From positions 1 through 64,000 of the forward strand of contig JABDMH010000129.1 of the NCBI GenBank assembly GCA_013001595.1: a stretch of DNA of 64,000 bases. Direction: 5' to 3'. Under the pieces are notes generated by a model that did no database searches, was not told where the DNA came from, and saw only the letters and a list, made by a program, of their open reading frames with translations. The position numbers and the translations under genes were made by a program. Below, one piece after another: positions 45,621 to 54,249 of this stretch (position 1 is the first letter of the stretch; every line of letters starts with the position of its first letter). This DNA comes from Saprospiraceae bacterium. Its GTDB lineage: Bacteria > Bacteroidota > Bacteroidia > Chitinophagales > Saprospiraceae.

Positions 45621-46727
45621 ATGGCCGAAGTACGGAAGGTGCCATTTACTGACCTGCATAGACAATATAGCCAGTTGAAGCAGGAAATATACGACTCCAT
45701 TGAGGCCGTTTTTGAGGCTAGCGCCTTCACTGCTGGTCCATTTGTACAGGAATTCGAACATCAATTTGCCAAATATTGCAACACCCAAGGTGCAGTCGGT
45801 GTCAGTAGTGGTACTTCGGCTTTACATCTGGCTTTGCGGTGTTTGGGGGTGGGGCCTGGTGACGAGGTAATTGTTCCTGCCAATACCTTTATCGCTTCTG
45901 CTTGGGCTCCCATATATATGGGTGCTAATCCCGTCTTCGTTGATTGCGACGAATTTTATAATCTGGATATTAATAAAGTGGAAGCAGCGATCACAAAACG
46001 AACCTGTGCCATTATATGTGTGCATCTGTATGGGCATCCGTGCGATATGTATTCGCTTAAGGAAATAGGAATGCAATGTGGAGTGAATCTTATCGAGGAC
46101 GCTGCCCAGGCGCATGGAGCAAAATATCACGGTCTTATGGTTGGGGGAATTGCTGAACTGGGGTGCTTTAGTTTTTATCCGAGTAAGAACTTAGGTGGAG
46201 CTGGAGAGGGTGGAGCTGTCGTAACTCAGAGAGAAAACTATGCAGCGCAGATACGAATGCTGCGCAATCAGGGCGCCCCGGCAAAGCATCAATATTCAGA
46301 GATCGGCTACAACTATCGTATGGACGGTATTCAGGCCGCGATTCTTCAGGTTAAGTTGCAGCATCTTGACCGTTGGAATATTCGCCGACGTGACATTGCA
46401 TCTAGATATGAAGCTAAAATTGAGAATGGGCGCATACAAACCCCAAAGGTAGCAGATTCGGTCGAACATGCATTTCATCTTTATGTGGTATCTGTTGATG
46501 ATCAGGCCAAGTTTACGAACCACCTGTCTAATCATCAGGTAAGTTATGGTTTGCATTATCCGATTCCTTGTCATCTACAAAAAGCATTTACCCATCTTGG
46601 AAACCGCCGAGGAGATTTTCCATACTCAGAGTACCTTGCTGCCCATGGTGTTTCTTTGCCTATATTTCCTGAGTTGACAGATGATGAAATCGACTATGTC
46701 ATTGAAGTGGTAAATCGCTATAAATAG
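45621..46727 (+). CDS. DegT/DnrJ/EryC1-family sugar aminotransferase
   Basis: The 368-residue protein has all the family marks: GVSSGTSALHLALRCLGVGPGDEV is the N-terminal cofactor-binding region, IEDAAQAHGA includes the phosphate-stabilising aspartate (Asp160), and the PLP lysine is Lys189 in YPSKNLGGAGEGG. It converts keto sugar nucleotides to amino sugars (as in FdtB, WecE, WlbE). Its start lies three bases after the acyltransferase stop, so the two form an operon producing an N-acylated amino sugar for surface polysaccharide or glycoprotein. No sugar-nucleotide dehydratase is in this window. Confidence 0.93.
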   Translation: MAEVRKVPFTDLHRQYSQLKQEIYDSIEAVFEASAFTAGPFVQEFEHQFAKYCNTQGAVGVSSGTSALHLALRCLGVGPGDEVIVPANTFIASAWAPIYMGANPVFVDCDEFYNLDINKVEAAITKRTCAIICVHLYGHPCDMYSLKEIGMQCGVNLIEDAAQAHGAKYHGLMVGGIAELGCFSFYPSKNLGGAGEGGAVVTQRENYAAQIRMLRNQGAPAKHQYSEIGYNYRMDGIQAAILQVKLQHLDRWNIRRRDIASRYEAKIENGRIQTPKVADSVEHAFHLYVVSVDDQAKFTNHLSNHQVSYGLHYPIPCHLQKAFTHLGNRRGDFPYSEYLAAHGVSLPIFPELTDDEIDYVIEVVNRYK

Positions 46728-46761
46728 ATCAGCTATGTGTTCCCACGTGTAGGTTGTTGGT

Positions 46762-47056
46762 ATTGAATCCCTTCAGGATTCTGGGGCGGGGGTGAATCTG
46801 ATGGGCAGATGTTTGTATTTCCTGACCCGGGTTTTACCCGGAGCTATTGATATTGAGTCCCTTTGGGATTTTCAACAGTACTTAATCCGCTAATTTTGAA
46901 GATGGAACGTCCCTGCGTTGCACGAAGGTTGTAAAAGTCGAGTCTAGTGGGATTTTGGATTTGGAACAAGCAATCCCGAAGGTATTGAATAAGGATAACA
47001 CAGTATGAAATGCGGTGATATACGGAGCTACTTTTCGTCAACCACGAAGTGGTAGA
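46762..47056 (+). repeat. Composite palindromic repeat, copy C (modules 1 to 6)
   Basis: The module order matches copy A: module 1 GAATCC-CTTCA-GGATTC (46765-46781), identical to copy A over all 17 bases; module 2 CCGGGT-TTT-ACCCGG (46827-46841), followed by GCTATTGAT as in copy A; module 3 TCCC-TTT-GGGA (46858-46868); a worn module 4 (46971-46987); module 5 containing ACAGTATGAAATGC (about 46995-47021); and module 6 CAACCAC-GAA-GTGGT (47039-47053). It lies just downstream of the aminotransferase gene. The next 190 bases up to 47244 show no further structure. Confidence 0.8.
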
Positions 47057-47244
47057 GTAAGGCTATGATCACAAGACCAATAAGGAACCCCAAGGCTGTC
47101 TGTATAGGGGCGACTACATATCCGAGTTATAACTACCAAAGCCAATCGAATATAATACAAGTTCAACTTGCTTCTCCAGAGAGCCGACGCCATGGATAAA
47201 TCTTATATTTCTGGAATATCCACAAAAATAGAAACACATAACAC

Positions 47245-48009
47245 ATGCATATTAAGGTTGAACGGAAGAACGAGTTTGCGATTCTCTTCTTGGATCGCCC
47301 CAAGGTGAATGCCCTCAATCATGATATGATCAAGGAGATGCGTGTCGTCGTAGCACAGTTGCAAAAGGATGATTCCGTCAGGGGGGTTATTATTGGTGGG
47401 CGGCCCAACTATTTTAGTGCAGGACTGGACCTGATTGAATTGTCCGGTTATGATCTAGAGGGTATCACTGCATTCTGGCAAGATTTCATAGGTATGATGG
47501 TGGACCTCATTAAATTCCCTAAACCGACCATCGCTGCCATTGGTGGCTACAGTCCTGCTGGTGGTGCCGTCATTGCGGTGACATGTGATTATCGGTTTAT
47601 GACGGAAGGTGATCATTATCATATTGGCTTAAATGAAGTATCAGTGGGCATTTCGATTAATGAACCGATATTTAGATCCTATAGTTTTTGGCTGGGAGAA
47701 CAAAAGGCATATCACGCAATGATGGAAGGCAAATTGTTTTCACCCAAGGAAGCTTTGGCGGTAGGTTTGGTAGATGCACTTTTTCCTCAAGAAGAGCTAT
47801 TGGAAAGAGCTGAAGAAAAAATGAAGCAACTCCTGCGGGCAGATGACCATACTTTACAAAATACCAAGATGGCCCTGCGATCAGCATGGATCCGGGTGAT
47901 CAGTCAAGATATGGAGGCCGATATTGCCGCCAGAAGTGCACGCTGGATGGAACCAGAGTCTCAACGCAGAATCGCACAAATATTAGGTAGCTTGAAACGC
48001 AGTAAATGA
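47245..48009 (+). CDS. Enoyl-CoA hydratase/isomerase family protein
   Basis: The 254-residue protein has the crotonase fold: FLDRPKVNALNHDMIKEM near the start, GGRPNYFSAGLDLIELSG (CoA-binding and oxyanion-hole region), then AIGGYSPAGGAVIAVTCDYR. The two glutamates usual in hydratases are not both evident. NEVSVGI supplies one possible acid, so an isomerase or other crotonase reaction is equally possible. It acts on acyl-CoA thioesters in the cytoplasm. No other beta-oxidation gene is next to it. Confidence 0.88.
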   Translation: MHIKVERKNEFAILFLDRPKVNALNHDMIKEMRVVVAQLQKDDSVRGVIIGGRPNYFSAGLDLIELSGYDLEGITAFWQDFIGMMVDLIKFPKPTIAAIGGYSPAGGAVIAVTCDYRFMTEGDHYHIGLNEVSVGISINEPIFRSYSFWLGEQKAYHAMMEGKLFSPKEALAVGLVDALFPQEELLERAEEKMKQLLRADDHTLQNTKMALRSAWIRVISQDMEADIAARSARWMEPESQRRIAQILGSLKRSK

Positions 48010-48046
48010 TGGTTGAATAAATTGAAGCCAGATCTCTATAATAGTA

Positions 48047-49210
48047 ATGAAAACACCAAAGAAAGACGCATGGAACCGAAGGGTCTTTATGAAGACCAGC
48101 GGTCTAGCTACGGCTGGACTAGTGCTGCCAAGTACACCTACCTCCGCTCTGGAGGTCAAGAAGAATCCCATCCCAGCATGGAAGGGATTTAACCTGCTCG
48201 ATTTTTTCTCACCAGATCCCAATAATGCGCGGCCAGTAACCACGGAAGATTTTTTGCGATGGATAGCTGATTGGGGCTTTGACTTTGTACGCATTCCCAT
48301 GGCATATCCATCTTATGTTAAGTTCGACCGATCGAAACCGATAACCACTCGACGTGTGCGTAAAATAGATCGCCGTGCCGTTGAAAAAGTTGATCAGTTG
48401 GTCTTGTTGGCACAAAAGTATGGACTACACGTAAGTCTAAACTTACATCGGGCGCCTGGATTTTGTGTCAATGCAGGCTTCGTCGAGCCTTATGATTTAT
48501 GGAAGGATGAAGAAGCCATGGACGATTTCTGCTACCATTGGAAGTTTTGGGCCAAGCGCTACCGGTCCATGTCTCGAAGGGAGATAAGTTTCGATTTGCT
48601 GAATGAGCCATGTCTTAGAGTGGATATGAATGATCAGCATTCTAAACGAAGTGCCATTCCTGGACCATTATATCGAAAAATGGTGCTGTCGGCTGCGAGG
48701 GAAATTCAGAGGGCCAATCCAGACCACCTAATCATTGCCGATGGCAATAATGTGGGAAGGGATGTAATTCCTGAGATTATTGATCTGGACGTAGCGCAAA
48801 GTTGTCGTGGTTACAATCCGGGCATCATATCGCATTATAAGGCACCTTGGGTATTTAAAGACACTGAAAATCTGCCAGACCCCGTGTGGCCAGGACAAGT
48901 GGGAGATCAATATTTAAGTAGGGCCATGCTAGAAGAGATGTATGCTCCATGGATTGCCTTGACCCAACAAGGCGTCGGCGTACACTGTGGAGAGTGCGGA
49001 TGCTATAATAAGACACCACATCAAGTCTTTTTAGCTTGGTTTGAGGATGTGATCGACGTATTGACAAGTCATGACATTGGCTATGCCCTATGGGAGTTTA
49101 GTGGAAGTTTTGGCTTAATGAATTCAGACAGAAAAGACATAGAGTATGAGGATTGGTACGGACAAAAGTTGGATCGAAAATTATTGGATCTGCTGATGAA
49201 GTATCATTAA
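48047..49210 (+). CDS. Glycoside hydrolase family 5 (cellulase-type) with twin-arginine leader
   Basis: The 387-residue product has an exported leader with two arginines (NRRVFMKTSGLATAGLV). The catalytic barrel carries VRIPMAYPSY (residues 81-90), the acid/base glutamate Glu187 in FDLLNEP and the nucleophile Glu316 in VGVHCGECG. RRAVEKVDQLVLLAQKYGLHV also fits GH5. The enzyme should cut beta-1,4- or beta-1,3-linked glucans, mannans or xylans outside the cytoplasm. It starts 37 bases after the enoyl-CoA hydratase stop, but the two have no clear functional link. Confidence 0.9.
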   Translation: MKTPKKDAWNRRVFMKTSGLATAGLVLPSTPTSALEVKKNPIPAWKGFNLLDFFSPDPNNARPVTTEDFLRWIADWGFDFVRIPMAYPSYVKFDRSKPITTRRVRKIDRRAVEKVDQLVLLAQKYGLHVSLNLHRAPGFCVNAGFVEPYDLWKDEEAMDDFCYHWKFWAKRYRSMSRREISFDLLNEPCLRVDMNDQHSKRSAIPGPLYRKMVLSAAREIQRANPDHLIIADGNNVGRDVIPEIIDLDVAQSCRGYNPGIISHYKAPWVFKDTENLPDPVWPGQVGDQYLSRAMLEEMYAPWIALTQQGVGVHCGECGCYNKTPHQVFLAWFEDVIDVLTSHDIGYALWEFSGSFGLMNSDRKDIEYEDWYGQKLDRKLLDLLMKYH

Positions 49211-49284
49211 ATCAATTCATCTTTCAATAGGTTACCATACTGAAAAGTGAGTTTCTGGGACCAACTATTCAGAAGTCTTAATTG

Positions 49285-50175
49285 CTAGCCAACTAATATG
49301 TCTTTCTTTCGATCGTGTTTCTCCAGCTGCAGGATTTGGAACGAATTGTATACATTTTGAAAAATGATGTAGAAGATTGGACCAAGGGCAACGGTGGGTG
49401 CTACAAACGTGAGTGCCAACCAGAGGCCGAACATCGTATTTTTTCTTCCAAGGGACAAACTGCTGGCCATTCGTAAATCCAAACCTTCAAATCGCTCACC
49501 TATCTTAAACTGCATCAGGCAGATGATGCCCGTGATGCCTGCAATGCCAAGCAAGGTGAGCATAGTATCAGTGGAATCATAGCGTATGAAGTGAGTGGCT
49601 TTTCCGCATCCAATAAATACATTCAGCAGGAACAAATAAAACGAAAGGGGGCCCAGACGCAAGAGTTGGTTTGAAAGTCTTTGACTGGCCCTTTGGATGG
49701 TCAAGCTCACCACAAGAGGCACACCAACAACAATCATGACGGGGATGAAAACATCACCCACGGTAAGGCTAGAAGAAACTGGAAGTAGGAGGGGCAGTAC
49801 CAATGGAATGGCCAATGCGACTAGGGGATTTGATAGCAGCACAGCAGTAGTAACATATCCCACCTCAGCACGAAGAAATTGGGCCAGCACTGGAGCTGCA
49901 GCTGCCGTAGGAGATATTCCTAAGACAAATCCAATGAGTCCATAGGTGAGACTGATCGGTCGAAGTAAGGTGAAAAGTAGAAGTGGCAGCACCAAATTTG
50001 CAAGTAGTAAGATAAGATGCGAACGGTTTAGAATTTTCCAATCAAAATCAATACTCAAGAATGCTAAGAAAAGCATCACCATCAGGTTGTACCGAATAAG
50101 GAATACCCACTCATGTCCTACGGGAAAAATTATGCCCAGAAGAATAACACTAAATATGAATATGGACTGCTTCAT
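49285..50175 (-). CDS. Bile acid:sodium symporter (BASS)-family membrane protein
   Basis: The 296-residue protein is almost entirely hydrophobic with about nine transmembrane segments in two halves, as in BASS transporters. LGISPTAAAAPVLAQFL matches the crossover region near the middle of the family. The second half has GRKNTMFGLWLALTFVAPT, which resembles the other crossover. Relatives carry bile acids, pyruvate, pantoate or arsenite; the substrate here is unknown. It is followed downstream by the convergent GH5 gene, about 75 bases away. Confidence 0.8.
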   Translation of the reverse strand: MKQSIFIFSVILLGIIFPVGHEWVFLIRYNLMVMLFLAFLSIDFDWKILNRSHLILLLANLVLPLLLFTLLRPISLTYGLIGFVLGISPTAAAAPVLAQFLRAEVGYVTTAVLLSNPLVALAIPLVLPLLLPVSSSLTVGDVFIPVMIVVGVPLVVSLTIQRASQRLSNQLLRLGPLSFYLFLLNVFIGCGKATHFIRYDSTDTMLTLLGIAGITGIICLMQFKIGERFEGLDLRMASSLSLGRKNTMFGLWLALTFVAPTVALGPIFYIIFQNVYNSFQILQLEKHDRKKDILVG

Positions 50176-50454
50176 AAAGAGTCGGCAAAGTTATCTTTTT
50201 TACCCTTGGTGTAGATGCCATCATATGGCGGCAAGAGTTGGGTTTTGGAATCAAGGCGAGACTTGCGTCTGACCGTTGGTGAACGCGTGTAAATCTGCCC
50301 CTTCTCCTGCTGTATGCGAGGATGCCAACTTTGCGCTGTGATTTGAAATGCCATCCAGGCATTAGGTTACTTACCGAAGGAGGCAATTTGGGCAATCAAC
50401 AATCGGTGTTTGCAGATGTTAGCTTGTACTGCTAACAATCTTAGAACAAGTTAA
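50176..50454. other. Gap of 279 bases with an unexplained frame
   Basis: On the minus strand the bases between the transporter and the SPATA20-like gene read in two overlapping frames as protein-like but unrecognised sequence (for example SWHPRIQQEKGQIYTRSP in one frame and SQRKVGILAYSRRRGRF in the other). Neither has a good start or a known motif. The gap should contain the transporter promoter. Confidence 0.3.
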
Positions 50455-52578
50455 TCAGAAGTAAGTTATTTGATTTAGGGCGGCACTAGGCTCTTCTACA
50501 GGAAGCTGACACACCTTATTTTGGCAGACATATATCATTGTTTTTCCTGCTTGGAGTTTGTCCTGTAGCAGTGATAAATCGCCCTCCTCAGCACCACCCA
50601 TGTAGATTGCATTGGGTAAGTAACTTTGTTGCATTTTTCTTAGGGTTTTGGAATATCCTGAGCCAACAATGGCGATTTCATAAGTAGTGTGTAGTTTTTC
50701 TAGATATAGCCGTGCCCAATTTGAATAGAAACTCGTTTGTCCGGATTCTAAAATCGGGCCAATGAAGGCACTCAATAGGGCGTCAGAGATTTCGCCATAT
50801 TCTGATTGATCGAAATAGTGCGATAATAGATTTAGATTTCGTGCCATGGCGCTATTCGAACCGGGAATTACATTATCTCCCAATTCTTTCTTTCTGGCTA
50901 CCAAGGGTGGATCAAGATCAGAAGTATAGTTAAAGAATCCGGTGGAGTCATCAAAGAAATGTTGTAATGTATAGTCTGTCAGCTTTTTGGCATCGTTGAG
51001 CCATTGGGGTTGAAAGGTGACTTGATAAAGGTTGGTGAAGGCTTCAATTAGGAAAGCATAATCATCCAAAAATGCATTGATTTTCACCTGTCCATCTTTG
51101 AAATTTCGCCACAATTGACCATCTGCTTTCATCATATGCTTTTTCAAGAAGGCAGCATTTTTCAAAGCCATGTCAAGAAAGTTGGACTCATGGGTAGCCT
51201 TATAAGCATCCAATAGACCGGTCAACATTAGGGAATTCCAAGAGGTAAGAACTTTGTCGTCCAGCCCTGGTCTAATCCTATCTGATCGAAATTGGAAGAG
51301 CGTTTTGTTTGACCTTTCTATAATTCGGTTTAATTCTTCGGACGTCAAAGCGTGTTTTTTGAGTATTTGGGCTTCCGCTAGGTCTCTGAATAAAATATTG
51401 GTTTCTTCCCAATTGCCATGGGACTTAATGGTAAAATAGTCCTTGTAAACATCGGCATCACCTTCAGGCAAAAGAGAGTCTATTTCGGCGGCAGACCACA
51501 CATAAAACTTTCCCTCAACACCCTCACTATCGGCATCAAGCGACGAATAGAAACCACCCTCTTCATTCGTCATTTCCCTACGTAGCCATTCAACGGTTTC
51601 CTCAATTACTTTTCGATACAGCGGCGTATTAAAAACTTGATAAGCTTTGCTATACAGACTTAACAGCTGACCATTGTCGTACATCATTTTTTCAAAATGT
51701 GGGGCAATCCAATCTTGATCGGTTGAGTATCTGGCAAATCCACCGCCCAGTTGATCGTAAATTCCACCATTGGCCATATGGTCAAGTGTGACTTCAACGG
51801 CTTTGAGCGCATCGGAGCTACCTGTCATTAGGTGATAGTCCAACAAGTAAAGATAGTTTGTCGGCATTGGAAATTTAGGTGCGCCTTTTCGTCCACCCCG
51901 ATCCATATCAACCTTACTTATCAGTGCAGCAGCCATTGTATTTGCATCGCCTAGATGTAAGTCTTGTGGAGCACCCATGACTATTTGGTCCTGCTGCTGA
52001 ATGCCCGAGGTCAATTTTTCTGCATAATCCAGGAGCTTCTCTTTGTCGTTTTGCCACATATCGCTGAATTGTTTCAGCACATTCATCCACTGATCCTTAG
52101 GAAAGTAGGTGCCGGCCCAGACTGGTCTCCCGTCTGGAAGTGCAAAGGCATTTAAGGGCCACCCACAACCCCTTCCGCCAGATGCCAATTGACAGGCGGT
52201 CATATAAACATCATCAATGTCTGGTCTTTCTTCACGATCAACTTTAATATTTATGAAAAGCTCATTCATTTGAGCAGCCACCGTGTCGTCCTCGAAGGAT
52301 TCGTGTTCCATCACATGGCACCAATGGCATGCAGCATAACCTATGCTGATAATCATCATCTTGTTTTCAGACTTTGCTTTGGACAGCGCCTCTTCATCCC
52401 AGGGATACCATTCTACCGGGTTATGGGCATGTTGCAATAAGTAAGGGCTGTTTTCATTGATGAGATGGTTGGTATAGGTATGATCTGTTTGTTGACTGGA
52501 CATACGGCATTGTAGCATTAAAAGTGTGAGCAACAAGGGACACAGAAAACGTGGCCGGAAAAGGAAATGAATCTTCAT
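50455..52578 (-). CDS. Thioredoxin-domain protein of the YyaL/SPATA20 family, lipoprotein
   Basis: Starting at the ATG at 52578 (707 residues) gives a lipoprotein leader ([14 protein letters not shown]). An upstream ATG at 52647 would run into the SRPBCC gene and is rejected. The thioredoxin-like domain follows with [17 protein letters not shown] and the C-x-x-C motif in [10 protein letters not shown]. The C-terminal two thirds are an alpha/alpha barrel ([34 protein letters not shown]), like N-acylglucosamine 2-epimerases. The family is widespread from bacteria to mammals with no settled biochemical role. It lies 16 bases after the SRPBCC gene and is probably co-transcribed. Confidence 0.9.
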   Translation of the reverse strand: MKIHFLFRPRFLCPLLLTLLMLQCRMSSQQTDHTYTNHLINENSPYLLQHAHNPVEWYPWDEEALSKAKSENKMMIISIGYAACHWCHVMEHESFEDDTVAAQMNELFINIKVDREERPDIDDVYMTACQLASGGRGCGWPLNAFALPDGRPVWAGTYFPKDQWMNVLKQFSDMWQNDKEKLLDYAEKLTSGIQQQDQIVMGAPQDLHLGDANTMAAALISKVDMDRGGRKGAPKFPMPTNYLYLLDYHLMTGSSDALKAVEVTLDHMANGGIYDQLGGGFARYSTDQDWIAPHFEKMMYDNGQLLSLYSKAYQVFNTPLYRKVIEETVEWLRREMTNEEGGFYSSLDADSEGVEGKFYVWSAAEIDSLLPEGDADVYKDYFTIKSHGNWEETNILFRDLAEAQILKKHALTSEELNRIIERSNKTLFQFRSDRIRPGLDDKVLTSWNSLMLTGLLDAYKATHESNFLDMALKNAAFLKKHMMKADGQLWRNFKDGQVKINAFLDDYAFLIEAFTNLYQVTFQPQWLNDAKKLTDYTLQHFFDDSTGFFNYTSDLDPPLVARKKELGDNVIPGSNSAMARNLNLLSHYFDQSEYGEISDALLSAFIGPILESGQTSFYSNWARLYLEKLHTTYEIAIVGSGYSKTLRKMQQSYLPNAIYMGGAEEGDLSLLQDKLQAGKTMIYVCQNKVCQLPVEEPSAALNQITYF

Positions 52579-52594
52579 ATATGGCGCTGTTAAC

Positions 52595-53065
52595 TCACCG
52601 TGTGAAAATGTCTTCAATGATTTTCTTGCGATAAGTAAAGATATCATCTATTCGCTTATTGACCAGAATGGTATGAGCCAAGCGCCCCAGGAATCCAATA
52701 GGAATGGCATAATGCAGTAGGTCTGTCATTAACACACCTTCTGCCACCTTCTTAAAATGATGTTGGTGGTGCCAAAACTTGAACGGTCCAAACCGCTGTT
52801 CATCAATGAAGTACCGATGTTCATTCATTGCTGTGATCTCAGTGATCCAGTTGCTCTTCATAAATGGCAGCGGCCTGACTACATACTGCACTAGTATGCC
52901 AGGGTACATCTTCAGGCCTTCGAGGTTGGTAAGGATCTGGAAGTTCATATCCTCTGGTGTGATCCGGTTTAGGTTTTCAGGTCTTGAGAAAAAATCCCAA
53001 ACTTCGGACATCTCAGCAGGAACAATCTGCTGCCATTCCTTTGCGTACATTTTCATAATAATCAT
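52595..53065 (-). CDS. SRPBCC-family ligand-binding protein
   Basis: The 156-residue product fits the START/Bet v 1-like fold: [26 protein letters not shown] at the start is a strong marker of the cell-division-inhibitor-like SRPBCC group. [21 protein letters not shown] and the closing helix [13 protein letters not shown] also fit. Members bind hydrophobic ligands, and some lie beside NAD-dependent epimerases (the SulA/YfcH group). Three ATG codons lie in the first six residues, so the exact start is open. It precedes the SPATA20-like gene by 16 bases. Confidence 0.85.
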   Translation of the reverse strand: MIIMKMYAKEWQQIVPAEMSEVWDFFSRPENLNRITPEDMNFQILTNLEGLKMYPGILVQYVVRPLPFMKSNWITEITAMNEHRYFIDEQRFGPFKFWHHQHHFKKVAEGVLMTDLLHYAIPIGFLGRLAHTILVNKRIDDIFTYRKKIIEDIFTR

Positions 53066-53235
53066 AATGTCTCGTGTGACTTTATGTTTAGCCGCAGGTT
53101 AGACAATCTTGGAGACCTAAAAGAGTTCCTTGCTGATAAACCGTGATCATACTGTCATTCCGTTCACTTTTGATCCGGTTTCTACCATGGATTGTGGGAG
53201 ATCTAATTACCTATATTTGCACAAAATTGGTGCAT

Positions 53236-54165
53236 ATGTATAAAGGCATATTTCTCATCATTGCGGTGTTGTTGTCATCTATGACGTCTAGCCATGCCCA
53301 ATGCCAGGCTAACAACGGAGACTTTGAAACCTGGATTGACTTGACGGATAGTATTGAGTTTGAATTGGCCCTGGAACTCACTGAGCCGGTACTGTTGCCA
53401 GAAGGATGGTTTCCTTTGTTTCGTCTGGTAGATATCGCCTTTTCTCAGTTTATCGTAGATTATTTTGATGCAGACAGTTTGGATCTTGATATTTTTGGAG
53501 GAATTAGCCAATATGCACCGGGAGCGAATGGCAGTGATTTTGCTTTGCGCATTGCCGGTGATTCTTTGATTCTGGATAGTGATTTGCTGCAGATATTTCA
53601 GTGTAGTGGGCGACCAGCTCGACTCACGGGTCAGTACAAGTTTGTAGGAGAGGCTCCAGATAGCTTGCGCATCGCTGCATTATTGCACAACTCGAATGTA
53701 AAGGATGAAGAAGTAGCAATGGGCGTAGCTACTTTCATTAGTGAGGGGGGACCGAGTGAGTTCACTAGTTTTAGTGTAGATTTTGACTATAAAGGATCGG
53801 AACTTGCGGATAGTGCTACCATAATCATATTGGCAAGTAAGGATGCCGCTAACCGGAATGACACGTCTTACTTTGTCGTTGATGAATTGGAAATCGAGGG
53901 AGGGATGGTTCCCACAACAGATTTTGCAGTTTATAACAGTGATCTAATTTTTCCCAATCCGGTCCGGGACCACCTATTCCTTGCTCCGCGGCAGGAGAGT
54001 GCGGCTTATTTGGAAATCTATGATCTAATGGGGAGAAAGGTTTTCTCCCTTCCCTCGCCAGGTGAAACAGCTATCAATGTAACTGAGTTGCCTAGTGGTC
54101 TCTACATTGCAAAGGTAAAAGTGGGAGAAAAGGTGTTCTCGCAAAGAATCCGCATTAACAAATAA
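53236..54165 (+). CDS. Secreted protein with T9SS C-terminal sorting domain
   Basis: A GTG frame opens at 53143, but the ATG at 53236 directly precedes a signal peptide (MYKGIFLIIAVLLSSMTS, then SHAQ). The 309-residue product ends in a type A sorting domain of the type IX secretion system: SDLIFPNPVRDHLFL, YLEIYDLMGRKVFS, LPSGLYIAKV and a final RIRINK. Such proteins are exported and attached to the cell surface. The central part of about 200 residues is beta-rich (NGDFETWIDLTDS at its start) and looks like a carbohydrate-binding or adhesive module. It supports assignment to the Bacteroidota. Confidence 0.88.
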   Translation: MYKGIFLIIAVLLSSMTSSHAQCQANNGDFETWIDLTDSIEFELALELTEPVLLPEGWFPLFRLVDIAFSQFIVDYFDADSLDLDIFGGISQYAPGANGSDFALRIAGDSLILDSDLLQIFQCSGRPARLTGQYKFVGEAPDSLRIAALLHNSNVKDEEVAMGVATFISEGGPSEFTSFSVDFDYKGSELADSATIIILASKDAANRNDTSYFVVDELEIEGGMVPTTDFAVYNSDLIFPNPVRDHLFLAPRQESAAYLEIYDLMGRKVFSLPSPGETAINVTELPSGLYIAKVKVGEKVFSQRIRINK

Positions 54166-54249
54166 TCGGCTGTTGAAGTACTGACCTGCTTTTAGTTTTA
54201 GGTGAGAAAACCGGGGTTCCAAACCCATGAGACCATCTTTCCCACACAA

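Noticed and set aside
45171-45788. 205-codon minus-strand frame
   Set aside because: It is antisense to the hexapeptide acyltransferase and aminotransferase, whose motifs are clear.
54205-54225. tRNA T-arm-like sequence (GGGTTCCAAACCC)
   Set aside because: The loop does not match TTCRANY and no acceptor or anticodon arms can be placed around it.
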